Translations under genes and position numbers: made by a program | Part shown: piece after piece, positions 38,194 through 51,969 of the stretch | Layout of the letters: the number at the start of each line of letters is the position of its first letter | Numbering within the stretch: position 1 is the first letter of the stretch | The notes under the pieces: model-generated | What the model saw: only the letters and a program-made list of their open reading frames with translations | The model's database searches: none | Told to the model about the DNA's origin: nothing | From: Pterobdella sp. o SKG-2022 | Lineage: Eukaryota > Annelida > Clitellata > Hirudinida > Piscicolidae | Direction of reading: 5' to 3' | Assembly: GCA_964035795.1 (NCBI GenBank) | Contig: OZ038321.1 | Span: forward strand, 10,939,093 to 11,003,092 | DNA length: 64,000 nt

Positions 38194-38235
<42 letters not shown>

Positions 38236-40696
38236 CCTGGAAAGGGATGATGGAAAACTTTTGTCGTGGGCTTGGATTAGTTCTTGAAGATGGCTACGAC
38301 AGGGTGAAATGGAGGGAGAGGGTAAGGTCATGGAAAGAAGTCAGTGACCCCTTGGAAAAGAGAAAAATGCTGACTATAATAAAATGATGATATATATACG
38401 CCAATAATCTATCCCCATGTTTATTACAGCAAAAATGAACTAGGTGATAATTAAGTAAACAAGCAGAATGTGAGGGGGTTGAGTTTAGTTATGTTCACAA
38501 AAAGTAACTTTAGAGACATCTTAATTTACCTATAAATAATATTTTCCAATTTTTTTACGTCGATTTAATGGAAGAACCTTAGTAAATTTATTGAGCAAAA
38601 GACAGCTATAAGTTTCATCATCATCATAGTTATTCTGGCATCGGCAGGTTCCTCAAATCAGGTGTTTCTATCTTCAGCCTTTCTGTTCAGTGCTCCAAAA
38701 CCCTCTTCCATCATGTCATCCAGCATTTTCCTCCTCATTCTTCTTCTCGGTCGTTTTCTTTCCATCCGTCCTTCTAAAGCGATTTTCAGCAAATTTTCGT
38801 GACGCAAGATATGGCCTATCCATCTGGATCCTCTTCTTATATCAATCCTCTGCTTTCATTAACCCGGCTTAGGACTTCCTCATTGGTCAGCTTGTCGGTC
38901 CACTTCACTTTCTCCATTTATTTCCAGACCCACATTTTCATAGCTTCCAATCTTTTCTTGTCTGACTTGTTAATGGTCCACGTTCCTGCTCCATATGTCG
39001 TCACACTCCACACCAGGGTTTTGACCAGCTTTTTCTTGGTCGCTTGTCTGAGTCCACCTGTAAGGATTGGTTTAAGGTGAGCAAATACATTTTTAGCTAT
39101 TCCAATCCGTACCCTAGTGTCTTTTTCGGTGTAACCATTTTCCGAAAGATAGCTTCCCAGGTACTTGAAATCTCCAACTTGCTCAAGTTTGACAACTTAA
39201 CGTCATGCTCGGGACCAATATTTCTAACATTTTTTTTATTTTTGTGGTGTGAACCTAGATTTCGCAATTTTATGTCAGAACAGTGAAGAAGAGAGCTTTA
39301 TAGAAGCGTTTTTTCACTTCAGATATGCTTTCATTCTTGCGCCATTAATTTGAAATTTTCCCAAAAGCACATGACAGCGTTGGTTTTCTTCTTTTGTCTT
39401 CGTCACCGCCCAATAGAAAACTGAGTTTTTATTGTCTCTTATTTCATCTCTGCTCCATTCCAGATGGATCAAGTCAGTTTTATTTTTTAAATTTCAGGCT
39501 CCGTTTCTGTAGTTCAAAGGATATATAAATTTAAAGATCTTAAAACCGTTTTTATAATCACTATACCGAGATTGGTTAAATTTGCTTCATTTACAAAAAA
39601 TTGTTTGCGATATTATGAAGAATTTCGAATTCTATATAACTTGCGAACATTTTCTTGAATCATCTTACACTTAGTCTGACTTTTCAAGATCTGCATCCGT
39701 TCTCGCTCTGTAAGCTTTGATCTTCAATATCAAAGTTTGGAAACTGACTTGGGGACTCAAGTTGAGTTTTCTAAAAATTTTTAGACACGAATCTAAAAAG
39801 TGGAACTTCAAAATGAACAGATAAAATTCCAGATAAAGGTTGCACTCAACTGATTTATAATGCAAAATAAGTTTATGTATTCTAAAAAAATTTCAAAGCA
39901 GCTGCAGTTGAAAATAGACGCAATAGCTCAGGGGATGATTGCAAAACTAATTTTACAAATCTTAAACGCGCGTCTAATTTGAAGCACATTTTAAGGCGAT
40001 AATGATGTTTGTATAAGATCCAGTACCAGATCTGCAGACATACATTGTAAATGCGCAAAAATGACCATGACGTTATAAAAGAAGTAAGAAATATCAGCTA
40101 ACAACACTTTCAATGCAAACGCCAACAAGGAAGCATGTTTTGCTTATGACCTTCCAACCCCCCTCACAAGCTTTTTCACATTTTATTAAAAGTTATGAAT
40201 GGTCCTGGGCATGACGTTAAACTACACCGAAGACAGCGTCTCCAATTTGAGACTGCTTTCCTGTTATAACCTGGATAACAGTAGACTTCGGTAACAGGTA
40301 TTGACAAACTGATATCCTGGTATCGTTGTCACTTGGCTTGGCGGAGGATCATTCTTTATTGACAACGTCATGGCAAACTGCCCAAGTGTGGGAACGGCGG
40401 TTCTTGAAATCCAATAGTTTCAAGTTGGACGTTAGCTTGGGCTGGCAGTTCTATGAAAACTTTGTCCCAACTAAAAATGGCTTTCATTAGCCGACTACTG
40501 GGACGCCTACAGCAGTATAATCTAATATGGATATTAATTATTTTTTTAATCAAAATCACCTTTCAATAAATTTATATTTTTTTATCAGGTCAGTATAGAA
40601 GCTCAAATGGTGGATGATAAATTTGATGTGTGGTTAACTGATGTCCGATCATATCTACCCGTTAAAGCTGAAGCAGCTCTTAAAACTAATAAATAA
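17011..40696 (+). CDS. INTS7: Integrator complex subunit 7
   Basis: INTS7 is a HEAT-repeat scaffold subunit of Integrator, the nuclear complex that cleaves snRNA and nascent transcripts. Exons mapped by frame and splice sites: 17011-17074, 17206-17335, 17411-17557, 18674-18811, 18958-19030, 19884-19940, 21265-21381, 21861-21983, 22393-22465, 32330-32426, 32584-32694, 32847-32886, 33068-33133, 33934-33985, 34899-35111, 35268-35351, 35465-35575, 36501-36604, 36692-36754, 36940-37135, 37268-37366, 37480-37782, 40589-40696. Family landmarks: GEQCSAIVRYPQLFKTYPFP, HSNDPVARALTL, EDCRKAVKRL, NGWLKYKVARQASR, PSPAIASSLA, RKSFDADEKS and RYFYQKLQ. These exons give about 855 aa (human 962); a candidate exon at 27033-27118 would add 29. 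The 32330, 32584 and 32847 exons are less certain. Introns are swollen by transposons and one contains the assembly gap. Confidence 0.93.
18674..18811 (+). CDS. INTS7: INTS7 exon 4
   Basis: Encodes MLGSMVGVIADD, then SLDSNDKVEVKAALFA, aligned with the human segment MLGSLAS ... SLDSHDNVEVEAAVFA. Entry phase 2 and exit phase 2 join exon 3 (ends 17557) and exon 5 (starts 18958) without gaps. Confidence 0.9.
19884..19940 (+). CDS. INTS7: INTS7 exon 6
   Basis: A 19-codon exon, VSVMQVCQSLKCDAETCEK, between an AAG acceptor and a GTACTT donor. It fills the family stretch LIPILQHMHHDAILASSA with exact spacing when joined to 21265. Weak identity on its own; phase and length are what support it. Confidence 0.7.
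20160..20971 (-). pseudogene. LINE reverse transcriptase segment, inverted part of a rearranged copy
   Basis: Minus strand: SRSTVDAAFILKRMQENYLE, then LEEAFDRVPRKVIEWGLRKK (motif A), GVHQGSVLSPFLYSIVVD (motif B) and LLYADELVLMAE (motif C with D-E). A C-terminal CGVCGKRAKVNCVRCKTC-x6-HAQC cluster follows. A single in-frame stop precedes the ORF. It abuts a plus-oriented 3' tail of what looks like the same LINE type at 20972-21060. Confidence 0.75.
20972..21060 (+). pseudogene. LINE 3' tail, plus-oriented part of the rearranged copy
   Basis: Encodes VRWRERVRWSKEVND, then KKARMLIIVK and a stop, followed by a TGATGATGATA-type tail. The same C-terminal tail occurs at 25640-25912, at 38235-38390 and, in part, near 44930-44975. 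Confidence 0.65.
22610..22887 (-). pseudogene. LINE 3' half, split by a Tc1 insertion
   Basis: The minus strand encodes a segment like SKPWVSL-TKI-TSPNLF, which corresponds in a neighbouring frame to KTLGVTLDENLNF, the thumb-region motif of CR1/Rex-type LINEs. It is separated from its upstream half (24364-25430) by the Tc1 element at 22888-24363. Confidence 0.5.
22888..24363 (-). mobile_element. Tc1/mariner-type DNA transposon, inactive
   Basis: Terminal inverted repeats of about 32 bases (22889-22921 and 24330-24362) with TA at both outer ends. A second subterminal copy of the repeat lies near 24160-24190, an IR/DR arrangement. The minus strand carries transposase pieces: GGSLMVWRGISANGKTRLAF, then KSWIFQQDNAPIHIA (the second catalytic Asp region), then NKEDLKKEIVFTWVNL. 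Stops and frameshifts break it throughout, including the N-terminal DNA-binding part (about 24020-23600). Length of about 1.47 kb is normal for the group. Confidence 0.8.
24364..25430 (-). pseudogene. LINE 5' half (linker and start of RT), split by the Tc1 insertion
   Basis: On the minus strand the end next to the Tc1 element encodes ALLRITDSLGNICATRHAAV, then LVWLDLSAAFDT, the RT palm entry of CR1/Rex-type LINEs (LxxLDLSAAFDTVxH). Higher coordinates hold the linker between endonuclease and RT (FDSDHHLNFTSLNLAPLSPR, SFQSFIDYHAFAL). Multiple stops. Confidence 0.6.
25640..25912 (+). pseudogene. LINE C-terminal tail fragment
   Basis: Plus strand: RQGCLRRLGHVVRKGDDD, then KNIMENLCRRFGKV, then GKGKMLTIIK and a stop, followed by an ACTGATA-type tail. 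Stop codons within make it dead. Same tail family as 20972-21060 and 38235-38390. Confidence 0.65.
27033..27118 (+). CDS. INTS7: Candidate INTS7 exon between exons at 22393 and 32330
   Basis: Between an AAG acceptor and a GTACAG donor, the frame encodes TNTQLMEGLLSTCEMLISSY, then YQAPSCFFK. Entry phase (two bases carried) and exit phase (zero) match both neighbouring confirmed exons. Similarity to the family segment FGLESLLVLCSQD is weak, and other exons may still be missing, since human INTS7 is longer here. Confidence 0.45.
27233..27383. repeat. Degenerate foldback (inverted repeat)
   Basis: Two arms around AAAGAAAGCTTTTCAAAAGC ... CATCATCA and TGATGATGAGAAAATG ... CGAAAAGCTT fold on each other with several mismatches, about 150 bases in all. 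The GAAAAGCTT core resembles the Penelope-type terminal repeat; kinship is possible but unproven. Confidence 0.5.
28340..29222 (-). pseudogene. piggyBac-type transposase pseudogene
   Basis: Minus strand: SKVDLIMLDAVEELQSHTVT, then FENFFTSYPLTIHL, the conserved piggyBac FDNFFTS block. Further on come EKILIVR followed by a stop where the family has W, then PRPNVFKTYSSNMCGVDKHD, the second conserved block with its catalytic Asp, followed by a stop. A degenerate C-terminal part continues to about 28340. Stops and frameshifts show it is inactive. No terminal repeats were found. Confidence 0.75.
29239..29895 (-). pseudogene. LINE AP-endonuclease domain (craniofacial development protein 2-like type)
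   Basis: Minus strand: LILASWNVRTYQLDSISSGR, then QVDIAALTETRLSNKGQL (catalytic Glu), then GGGYTFFWSEKKSGERRE and AGVGFAIENQLVKKLEDLPE. It continues with DKLILHGDFNARVGKD (catalytic Asp/Asn) and VLGHHGIGKCNSNGLRLL. The domain is nearly whole, with one or two frame changes. It stops just before the RT would begin, so this copy keeps its 5' end and has lost its 3' end. Confidence 0.8.
29896..30480 (-). mobile_element. GC-richer 5' leader of the LINE at 29239-29895
   Basis: About 585 bases of clearly higher GC content than the surroundings lie directly upstream, in minus sense, of the endonuclease start. The open frames on both strands (plus 29921-30409, minus 29942-30127) have no recognisable domain; I read the block as the LINE 5' UTR or leader. 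Confidence 0.5.
30610..30890. repeat. (AAT)n/(AT)n low-complexity tract
   Basis: About 280 bases of imperfect ATA/AAT units. The apparent minus-strand tyrosine/isoleucine reading frames here are products of the repeat. Confidence 0.85.
31034..31125. repeat. Short tandem duplication
   Basis: AAAGTCTAACCCCCTCATCC and AAAGTTCAACCCCCTCATCC, each followed by AAAC and an A-rich stretch: two diverged units of about 50 bases. Confidence 0.6.
31130..32320. other. INTS7 intron sequence
   Basis: AT-rich; no exon or repeat family recognised. Confidence 0.4.
33450..33830 (+). repeat. Unclassified dispersed repeat (family B), copy 1
   Basis: Contains GACTCCGGTAGCAGGTATCG, TTGGCGGACGAT and CCCAAGTGTGGGAACGACG, and ends near CAGTATAATCCAATT. 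The same ordered blocks recur at 34068-34437 and 40204-40527. This copy is the most diverged. All three copies lie in INTS7 introns in the same orientation. No coding capacity recognised. Confidence 0.65.
34068..34437 (+). repeat. Unclassified dispersed repeat (family B), copy 2
   Basis: Starts near GGCATGACGTAAAACTAC, passes through ATAACCTGGATAACAGTAGA and AAGTGTGGGAACGGCGG, and ends near CAGCAGTATAATCTAATTGG. Closely similar to copy 3. Confidence 0.75.
34477..34570. repeat. Strong hairpin (inverted repeat)
   Basis: Arms 34477-34512 and 34535-34570 are reverse complements over 36 bases with two mismatches, around a 22-base loop. The core is TTGTATCTAACTTTGTTG. It sits just after family B copy 2, inside an INTS7 intron. 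No known structured RNA is recognised. Confidence 0.75.
37971..38170. other. Assembly gap (200 N)
   Basis: A run of exactly 200 unknown bases inside the last INTS7 intron. The round length suggests a placeholder rather than a measured size. Confidence 0.95.
38171..38258. repeat. Perfect palindrome with (TA)n centre at the gap edge
   Basis: 24-base arms (38171-38194 and 38235-38258, GTTTTCCATCATCCC... and its exact complement) flank an uninterrupted TA run. The right arm is the start of a plus-oriented LINE tail, so the left arm is an inverted copy of the same LINE sequence running into the gap. Confidence 0.85.
38235..38390 (+). pseudogene. LINE C-terminal tail fragment
   Basis: Plus strand: MMENFCRGLGLVLEDGYDRV, then KWRERVRSWKEVSDPLEKRK and MLTIIK with a stop, then a short TGATGATA tail. 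Best preserved copy of this tail family in the window. Confidence 0.7.
38590..39480 (-). pseudogene. LINE RT thumb and C-terminal fragment
   Basis: Minus strand from high to low coordinate: LEQVGDFKYLGSYLSENGYT, then EKDTRVRIGIAKNVF, ATKKKLVKTLVWSVTTYGAG and TWTINKSDKKRLEAMKMWVW. It ends with KWTDKLTNEEVLSRVNE. This is the thumb region and tail following the RT palm. Frameshifts and stops throughout. The palm domain is absent. Confidence 0.7.
40204..40527 (+). repeat. Unclassified dispersed repeat (family B), copy 3
   Basis: GGCATGACGTTAAACTACAC at the start and CTACAGCAGTATAATCTAAT at the end, with TATAACCTGGATAACAGTAGA and CCCAAGTGTGGGAACGGCGG inside. It ends about 60 bases before the final INTS7 exon. 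Confidence 0.75.
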
Positions 40697-41242
40697 CAGT
40701 TTTTCATTATAGAATAAAAATTGAATAATCCTATGGTATATATAATTTTTTTAAGTACATGGTTTAAAATTTCATTAACGTTTGTGTTGTTTCATACTAC
40801 CAAAAGCTGTCAATAAGTCACGTGAAAACATTTATACAAAATATTTCTCATGAATAAATACATTTCAAATAAGTTTTAGCCAAAAGCTTTGTTAGCTTAA
40901 GTTCAGTTTTAATTCATTTAGATGGGCACTACCAGCTGTAGTAATTAAAGCGCGTACGATAAAAATATAGTCTGAATAAATTTAGAAGTAAATAAATCAT
41001 TAGTAAAATAACTAACCTTAACTCATTAAAATTATGACACAAAGACATTTATAGAAAAGACCTTAATCGTCTAGAGTTTTGACAACAAGCGTCATAGAAA
41101 CTGAGGTTTTATTCCATTTTGAACTTTTTTAAATAGAAATTAATGTAAGGTAATGCAGTATTTATAAAGCGTATTTCTTTGTAGTTCAAAGCGCTCGCTA
41201 CAAATTTAATGTAGCATAAACACACTGGAACAGATGCTAATT

Positions 41243-41312
41243 GTCGGCCCACACGGGATCGAACCCGGTAACTTTAGATAATCTAATGCTCTACCACTGA
41301 GCTATACCATAA
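41243..41312 (-). tRNA. tRNA-like sequence: tRNA pseudogene or SINE head
   Basis: The minus strand has an intact A box (TAGCTCAGTGGTAGAGC, a normal D arm) and B box (GGTTCGATCCC). The rest does not fold: the 5' and 3' acceptor segments do not pair, the T stem is disturbed, and the anticodon arm TTAGA-TTA-TCTAA leaves only a three-base loop. No anticodon can be assigned. It could be a decayed tRNA gene or the promoter head of a tRNA-derived SINE. Confidence 0.6.
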
Positions 41313-41908
41313 AAAAACTCAGTTTTTAAGATAAAAAGCTCTAAAAATTTTATCTGCATATTTATGCGCTAAAATTTAATATAAATTTCTCAAATAAGTA
41401 AATTTTATGTAAATTCTTTTATGAAAAATGTTTTCAATATAGCCGTCGAATCAACAAAAAGAGCTTGCGCTCGAAAGTTTTTATATAGAAAACGGGGGTT
41501 ATAAAAATGATAAAAAAATGCTTGTAGTGTAGACTGAAAAGGAAACATATTGGATCAAAAAATGCAACATTTTGATCAAAAAAATAAAAATTTCAGATGA
41601 AAGTTACGCGAAAGCCTGTAGCTGATGACTCAAGTGAGAAATTCATTAGTTTCTGGTTGGGGTTCGTTTGGGTATTTGATAGGTCTGCATAGTAGATTTC
41701 TTTTCGTTTTTGCAAACTTTGAATTGGTGACTTTCTGGCATACATGTATACGCTGACAATATGTACATGTGAAGTTTTTGATCATAAACTGTGTATCTTT
41801 TAGTGCATGTGAATAAAAGTTAGCTAATCCAGCCGAAAAAGCTCGTATGATTCTTTGGCTTGTCCATCGTACTTTTAGAAATTAACTAAACTAGCCTATT
41901 AAAAAAAC

Positions 41909-42003
41909 AATTTGAACCAAACACTTTTATTAACTGAATAATAATACGAAGTTTTTCGTAAGTTGAACTCACATTATCAAGTATACAAACTTCAAGACGT
42001 TGC
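41909..42003 (+). repeat. Penelope-type terminal repeat copy
   Basis: Matches 5745-5845 closely (CAAACACTTTTATTAACTGA, then TTTTCGTAAGTTGAACTCAC and TTATCAAGTATACAA). It ends at CTAACTGCTA, right where a LINE fragment begins. Confidence 0.75.
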
Positions 42004-42009
42004 TAACTG

Positions 42010-42420
42010 CTACTTTGGAACATGAAAAAACAAGACATACTTCAGCTCGGCTCTCGTCATTCCGGTAACCTTCGCTTCTGCCTCGATGCTTTTCCGCCAG
42101 GTCTGCTTAAGTCGGCCAGCTTTTCTCTTCCTCTGTGGGTCCCAGTCCAGGGCCTGTCTGGTGATGTTGGCTGTAGGTTTGCGTAGTGTATGACCCATCC
42201 ATCCCCATTTCCACTTCTTTATTTCTGTCTTCAATGTGACATGTTTTGTCTTGTTTCAAAGTTCTTCGTTGGAGACAAGTTCTGGCCATCTGATGTTCAG
42301 AATGTTTCTTAGGCGTCGGTTCGTGAATTTTTGAAGCTTGTGGGTGATGGTATTTGTCATTCGCCACATCTCTGAGCCATATAGTATAACCTCTTTCAGG
42401 TTATCTGGTCAAAAAACGCC
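42010..42420 (-). pseudogene. LINE C-terminal fragment
   Basis: Minus strand: KLQKFTNRRLRNILNIRWPE, then WGWMGHTLRKPTANITRQAL, then AGRLKQTWRKSIEAEAK. This is the RT C-terminus with the WxWxGHxLR motif and the GRxKxTWR tail. A frame change near 42230 splits it. Confidence 0.7.
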
Positions 42421-42559
42421 TATGATCCTTCGAAGATGACATCGGTGGAAAGCGTCGCCTGTTTTCGTCAATGACCACGTGCCACAATTGTAGGGCAATA
42501 CGGGGAGAATATACGCGTTAAAAATTCTTTATTTTTTGTTTTGGCTTATTTTGTTTTTG

Positions 42560-42770
42560 TGCCACAGTATCTACAGTTTGTTCATGGCAATTAAAGTCAA
42601 GGCTTTGCTGTGAGAAATTTCTTTATCCATTGTTAAGTATGTTTCTAGTTTTTTTGTTTTTATATTATTGAGGCTGGTAGGTGTAAGTGTGGTTATTTCT
42701 GTTTTTTGAAGAATTACTTTGAGGTTGTACTTTGCCATTTGTTTCGAAATTTCTATTATATGTAGGGGAT
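42560..42770 (-). pseudogene. LINE RT post-palm fragment
   Basis: Minus strand: LHIIEISKQMAKYNLKVILQ, then KTEITTLTPTSLN and KTKKLETYLTMDKEI. This resembles the segment after motif C in LINE RTs (a helix, then NxxKTxxM). It adjoins a plus-strand RT at 42775, so two elements meet here. Confidence 0.5.
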
Positions 42771-42774
42771 TCTC

Positions 42775-43660
42775 AGTAAAGCTGCCAAAGAAAGAAAATC
42801 TTTCATCTAACAACAACTGGCGAGAAATCATGCTGTTGTCTATTCCCAGCAAAATCATTTTTGAAAGACTGAAAAGTGCTTTGGACAAAACACTTCGAGA
42901 TGAACAAGCAGGCTTCCGACAAGATCGCTCATACACGGATCACGTTGCAACCATGCGCATCATCATCGAGCAGTCCCTCGAGTGGCAGACCCCCTTGTAC
43001 GCAGTCTTCGTCGACTTCCAAAAGGTTTTTGACAGTGTTGACCATAATGTCATCTGGAGACTGATGCACCACTACGACTTTCCACCAAAGTTTATAAACA
43101 TCATCCAGCAAATGTATGAAGACGCTACCTGTCAAATGATCCATGACGGAAAGTTAATGGAACCTTTCAGCGTACAAACTGGAGTTCGTCAGAGCTGTTT
43201 GCTCTTACCGGTCATTTTTCTGATGTTGGTCGACTGGGTCATGAGGCAGTCCACAGTAGATCAAAAAACAGGCATCCAGTGGATTTTCAACAAACAGCTG
43301 GAAGATCTAGACTTTGCAGATGACATAAGCCTTCTTTCTTACAAGCAGCAAGGTGCGCAATAAAAACTATGTCATGTGGCAAAAGAAGCTGAAAAAAATG
43401 AATTTCAAATCGATACTGGGAAGAAAAAGGTCTTGAGAATCAACAACAAAAACCAAGCTCCAGTGAAACTACATCACGAGTAAATTAAGGAGATTGACAA
43501 GTTTGTCTACTTGGGCAGTGTTGTCAGCAAAGATGGGAGAACAGACGAAGACATCAAGAGCCGAGTCAACAAAGCTAGACACATTTTCAACATCCTTTGA
43601 CAAATTTGGAGATCGAAAGCCTTTTCAGTCTGCAATAAGATCAGGATTTTCAACAATAAT
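42775..43660 (+). pseudogene. LINE reverse transcriptase pseudogene (RTE-like)
   Basis: Plus strand: NNWREIMLLSIPSKIIFERL, then DEQAGFRQDRSYTDHVATMR, YAVFVDFQKVFDSVDHNVIW (motif A), GVRQSCLLLPVIFLMLVDWV (motif B region) and LDFADDISLLSY (motif C, FADD intact). After a frame change come KFVYLGSVVSKDGRTDEDIK and RVNKARHIFN. Motif B reads RQS instead of RQG. The thumb part has stops. The endonuclease and the start of the RT are missing. Confidence 0.8.
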
Positions 43661-43673
43661 GTGAAATAAATAG

Positions 43674-43722
43674 ATCTGCTTCAATGCTATTGGTCAGTGA
43701 AAAAAACGTTGTTTTCTAGACT
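43674..43722 (+). repeat. Half-copy of the MITE-like arm
   Basis: CTGCTTCAATGCTATTGGTC followed by AGTGAAAAAA matches the right arm of the element at 10921-10980. The opposite arm is not present nearby. Confidence 0.6.
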
Positions 43723-44184
43723 AAGCGTGAACAATCACTTAAAGCTAGTCCTTTAAAGAGACTTATCTTTGGGTTTACAAAAATTAAATTTTTTAAAAAT
43801 ATTGATCTAATTATATACAGAAACTAATTTTTCTCTAAATAAAAACAAAGGTGGTACAACCCCGTTAAAAATAATTATGATGATCAAATGACCTAAACAA
43901 TATTGCAGCTGCCTTTCAATCATTTCGCTCAACTTTTTAAACAGAAGTTTTAAACTTTTACTATATAATCACTTCATTTGCACATAAAAAATTGTCAGCG
44001 TATTCCAGGACTTCATCAATCTACTTGAATAGTGTACTGTGGTTCGTCTGATATATTTCTTTAAAATTATATAAGCTAACATTAAAAGCTCAAATTTTAC
44101 ACAATGACAAACTAAAGTTATAATTAATTGATTTTTTAATGTTGTTTGTTTCAGTTTTTACAGTAAGACCTTCTCAAGTACAAA

Positions 44185-49877
<5,693 letters not shown>

Positions 49878-50900
49878 ATTCTTCGAGGCAATTTTAGTTC
49901 TAATAGTGTTCATAGTTAAACTATTTAGTTTAGTTTGTTTCAGGTTACATAGCAAGTTACATCATGATGGCAGCCATGTCAAATATATTGATTTTTTATC
50001 TATTAGGTTGTGGTGAAAATTTGATTTTCACGATCAAATGTACTTTTGGTATAATTAAATTTCATCAAAATGGTTGTTTTTTTTTTCTATTTTTTATATT
50101 TCTAAAATTTCTTCTAATATCCCACTAACCATATAATTTATTTAAAATCATATGATTTCAGTATTTTACGATCTGTTTAGAATATCTGATTTTTTTCATG
50201 TAATCACAGTAACTTATTTCTAATAGTAGAACTTTATAGAATATTTGGTGGCTTGAAAGGCTTGGTCGAGAGGTATCACATGGGCTGAGCAGCCTTTGTG
50301 TACCAGGGCATATTTGTTAAACATGTATAATTGCAATTTTGATTGTTTCATTCTTGAACGGCATTTAAATTTATTTCTTGTTTTATTGGTGGTCATTAAA
50401 TATAGTTATTCGATATTTTTTTGATTAGGTTATACATTTTATTTATAAATTTTTTTTACACTGTTTTATTTATATTTAGCACTTGTTTTTCAACGAGTGT
50501 TTTCTCATATGTAATAGTCTTCAAGGGTCGCAAAATCATGCCTCAGTTTTGTTAAATAAGCCTCATTGCATAGAAATGCAGGCTATAAAGGCCGAGTAGT
50601 TAGTTTAGTTACTTAATATTCGTTTTCTATTCTAACGCTAAGACAAATTTTATTTTTATATATACTTCTAATCCTTTATAAACACTAATCACATTAACTT
50701 ATATTTTTTCTGGACCTTGACCCCTCCCATGCTCTGCAAGAAACCTATTTATTCCTTCATCGGTTTTCAAAGCATCTTTAAGCTCCAATTATTCAACTGA
50801 TTGTATAATATTTTTGGCTGACAAATAAAGTGTTTTCATTCCAAGTAACAATTTTTTTCGTTTTCTTCAAATTTATTCAAAGAATTTATACACCCAAAAC
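49878..50900 (+). other. Probable ATP6V1A 3' UTR
   Basis: No coding sequence. An AATAAA-containing signal near 50824 is a plausible end, just before a minus-strand candidate exon, so the two would be convergent. The exact poly(A) site cannot be read from sequence alone. Confidence 0.4.
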
Positions 50901-50905
50901 TATCA

Positions 50906-51040
50906 TTACCAATATTTGAAAAGTTTAATATCCTGCCAGATAAAGATTGGTAGACTTAGAATTGCAAACAAGTAATCTCTCTCGTCCATTTCATATGTGT
51001 GCATGCCCTGCAAAGTCATGCTCACGTCAATTACCAGCAA
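50906..51040 (-). CDS. Candidate terminal exon of an unrecognised membrane protein
   Basis: On the minus strand, after an AACAG acceptor, 44 codons run to a TAA: LLVIDVSMTLQGMHTYEMDE, then RDYLFAILSLPIFIWQDIKL. YLFAILSLPIFIW could be a membrane or amphipathic segment. No family is recognised and no upstream exon was found, so this rests only on the open frame, the acceptor and a non-repetitive composition. Confidence 0.25.
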   Translation of the reverse strand: MLVIDVSMTLQGMHTYEMDERDYLFAILSLPIFIWQDIKLFKYW

Positions 51041-51379
51041 CTGTTAAAATGACCAAAAAGTCTTCATCGACAATTCAAGAATTTATAAAAATTGGCGATA
51101 AATTTAAGTGGTTTAAGTCCTAAAATTGAATTGAATTTCTTTTGTTGAATATTATTATTTTGAAATATTTATAAAAAAGCAATTATGAAATCTTTTATTG
51201 TTTATAAAGATCACTTCAAAAATGTAGGTTTTTTTCAAGCTAGAAGCAAAATTTTCAAAGAGTTATAACTAGAAAAAAATGCAAACTTTAAATGAATAAA
51301 ATCAACGTGCCGTCACTAACCCCAGTGCAGCCTGAAAAACAGGATCTTTGTAGCACATATAAGTTTAATTATCTTGTAG

Positions 51380-51960
51380 CATTTTGAGATGGTGGTGCTG
51401 AGAAGGATATTAAAAGTAAGCTCAACAAAGCAAGAAACGCCTTTAGGGGGCATGAAAACTGTATGGAAGTCCTCTCAATACACTGTCAACACCAAGATCA
51501 ACCTTTACAAGACCTGTATTATACCTGTGCTTTTGTATGAATGTGAGTGTTGGAGAATGACAGAGCAAGATACCAATAGACTGTCAGTTTTTCATACACG
51601 TAGTTTACGAAGCATTTTGAGAACCTACTGGCCTGATATCCTCTCAAACAATGATTTTTTTCCGGTTGTTACCAGGAAGACATGGCTAACATCATCGTGA
51701 GAAGACGATGGCAATGGATTGGCCATGTTTTGAAAAAAGAAGGTTTCCTAATCAAAACAGCTCTTCATTGGACACCAGAGAAAAAAAGAAAAAGAGGCTA
51801 CCCGAGAAAAACATAGCGTCGGACAGTAGAAGCTGAGCTCAAAGAAATGACGCACATTTGGGGCACCATCATCAAGCTGGCTCAAAACAGGAATGAGTGG
51901 AAACTTTTTATTGCTGCCCTATGCGCCAATAGGCTTAACAGGTTCTAATAATAATAAATG
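51380..51960 (+). pseudogene. LINE RT thumb and C-terminal fragment
   Basis: Plus strand: KDIKSKLNKARNAF, then KTVWKSSQYTVNTKINLYKT, CIIPVLLYECECWRMTEQD and FHTRSLRSILRTYWPDILSN. In a second frame: RRRWQWIGHVLKKE, then KRKRGYPRKT and EWKLFIAALCANR. It continues where the element type at 42775-43660 ends, so it is probably the 3' half of another copy of the same family. Ends in a short AATAATAAATG tail. Confidence 0.75.
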
Positions 51961-51969
51961 AATGAAAAC

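Noticed and set aside
37941..38387. Long frame across the gap
   Set aside because: Most of it is unknown bases; only the LINE tail after 38235 is real sequence.
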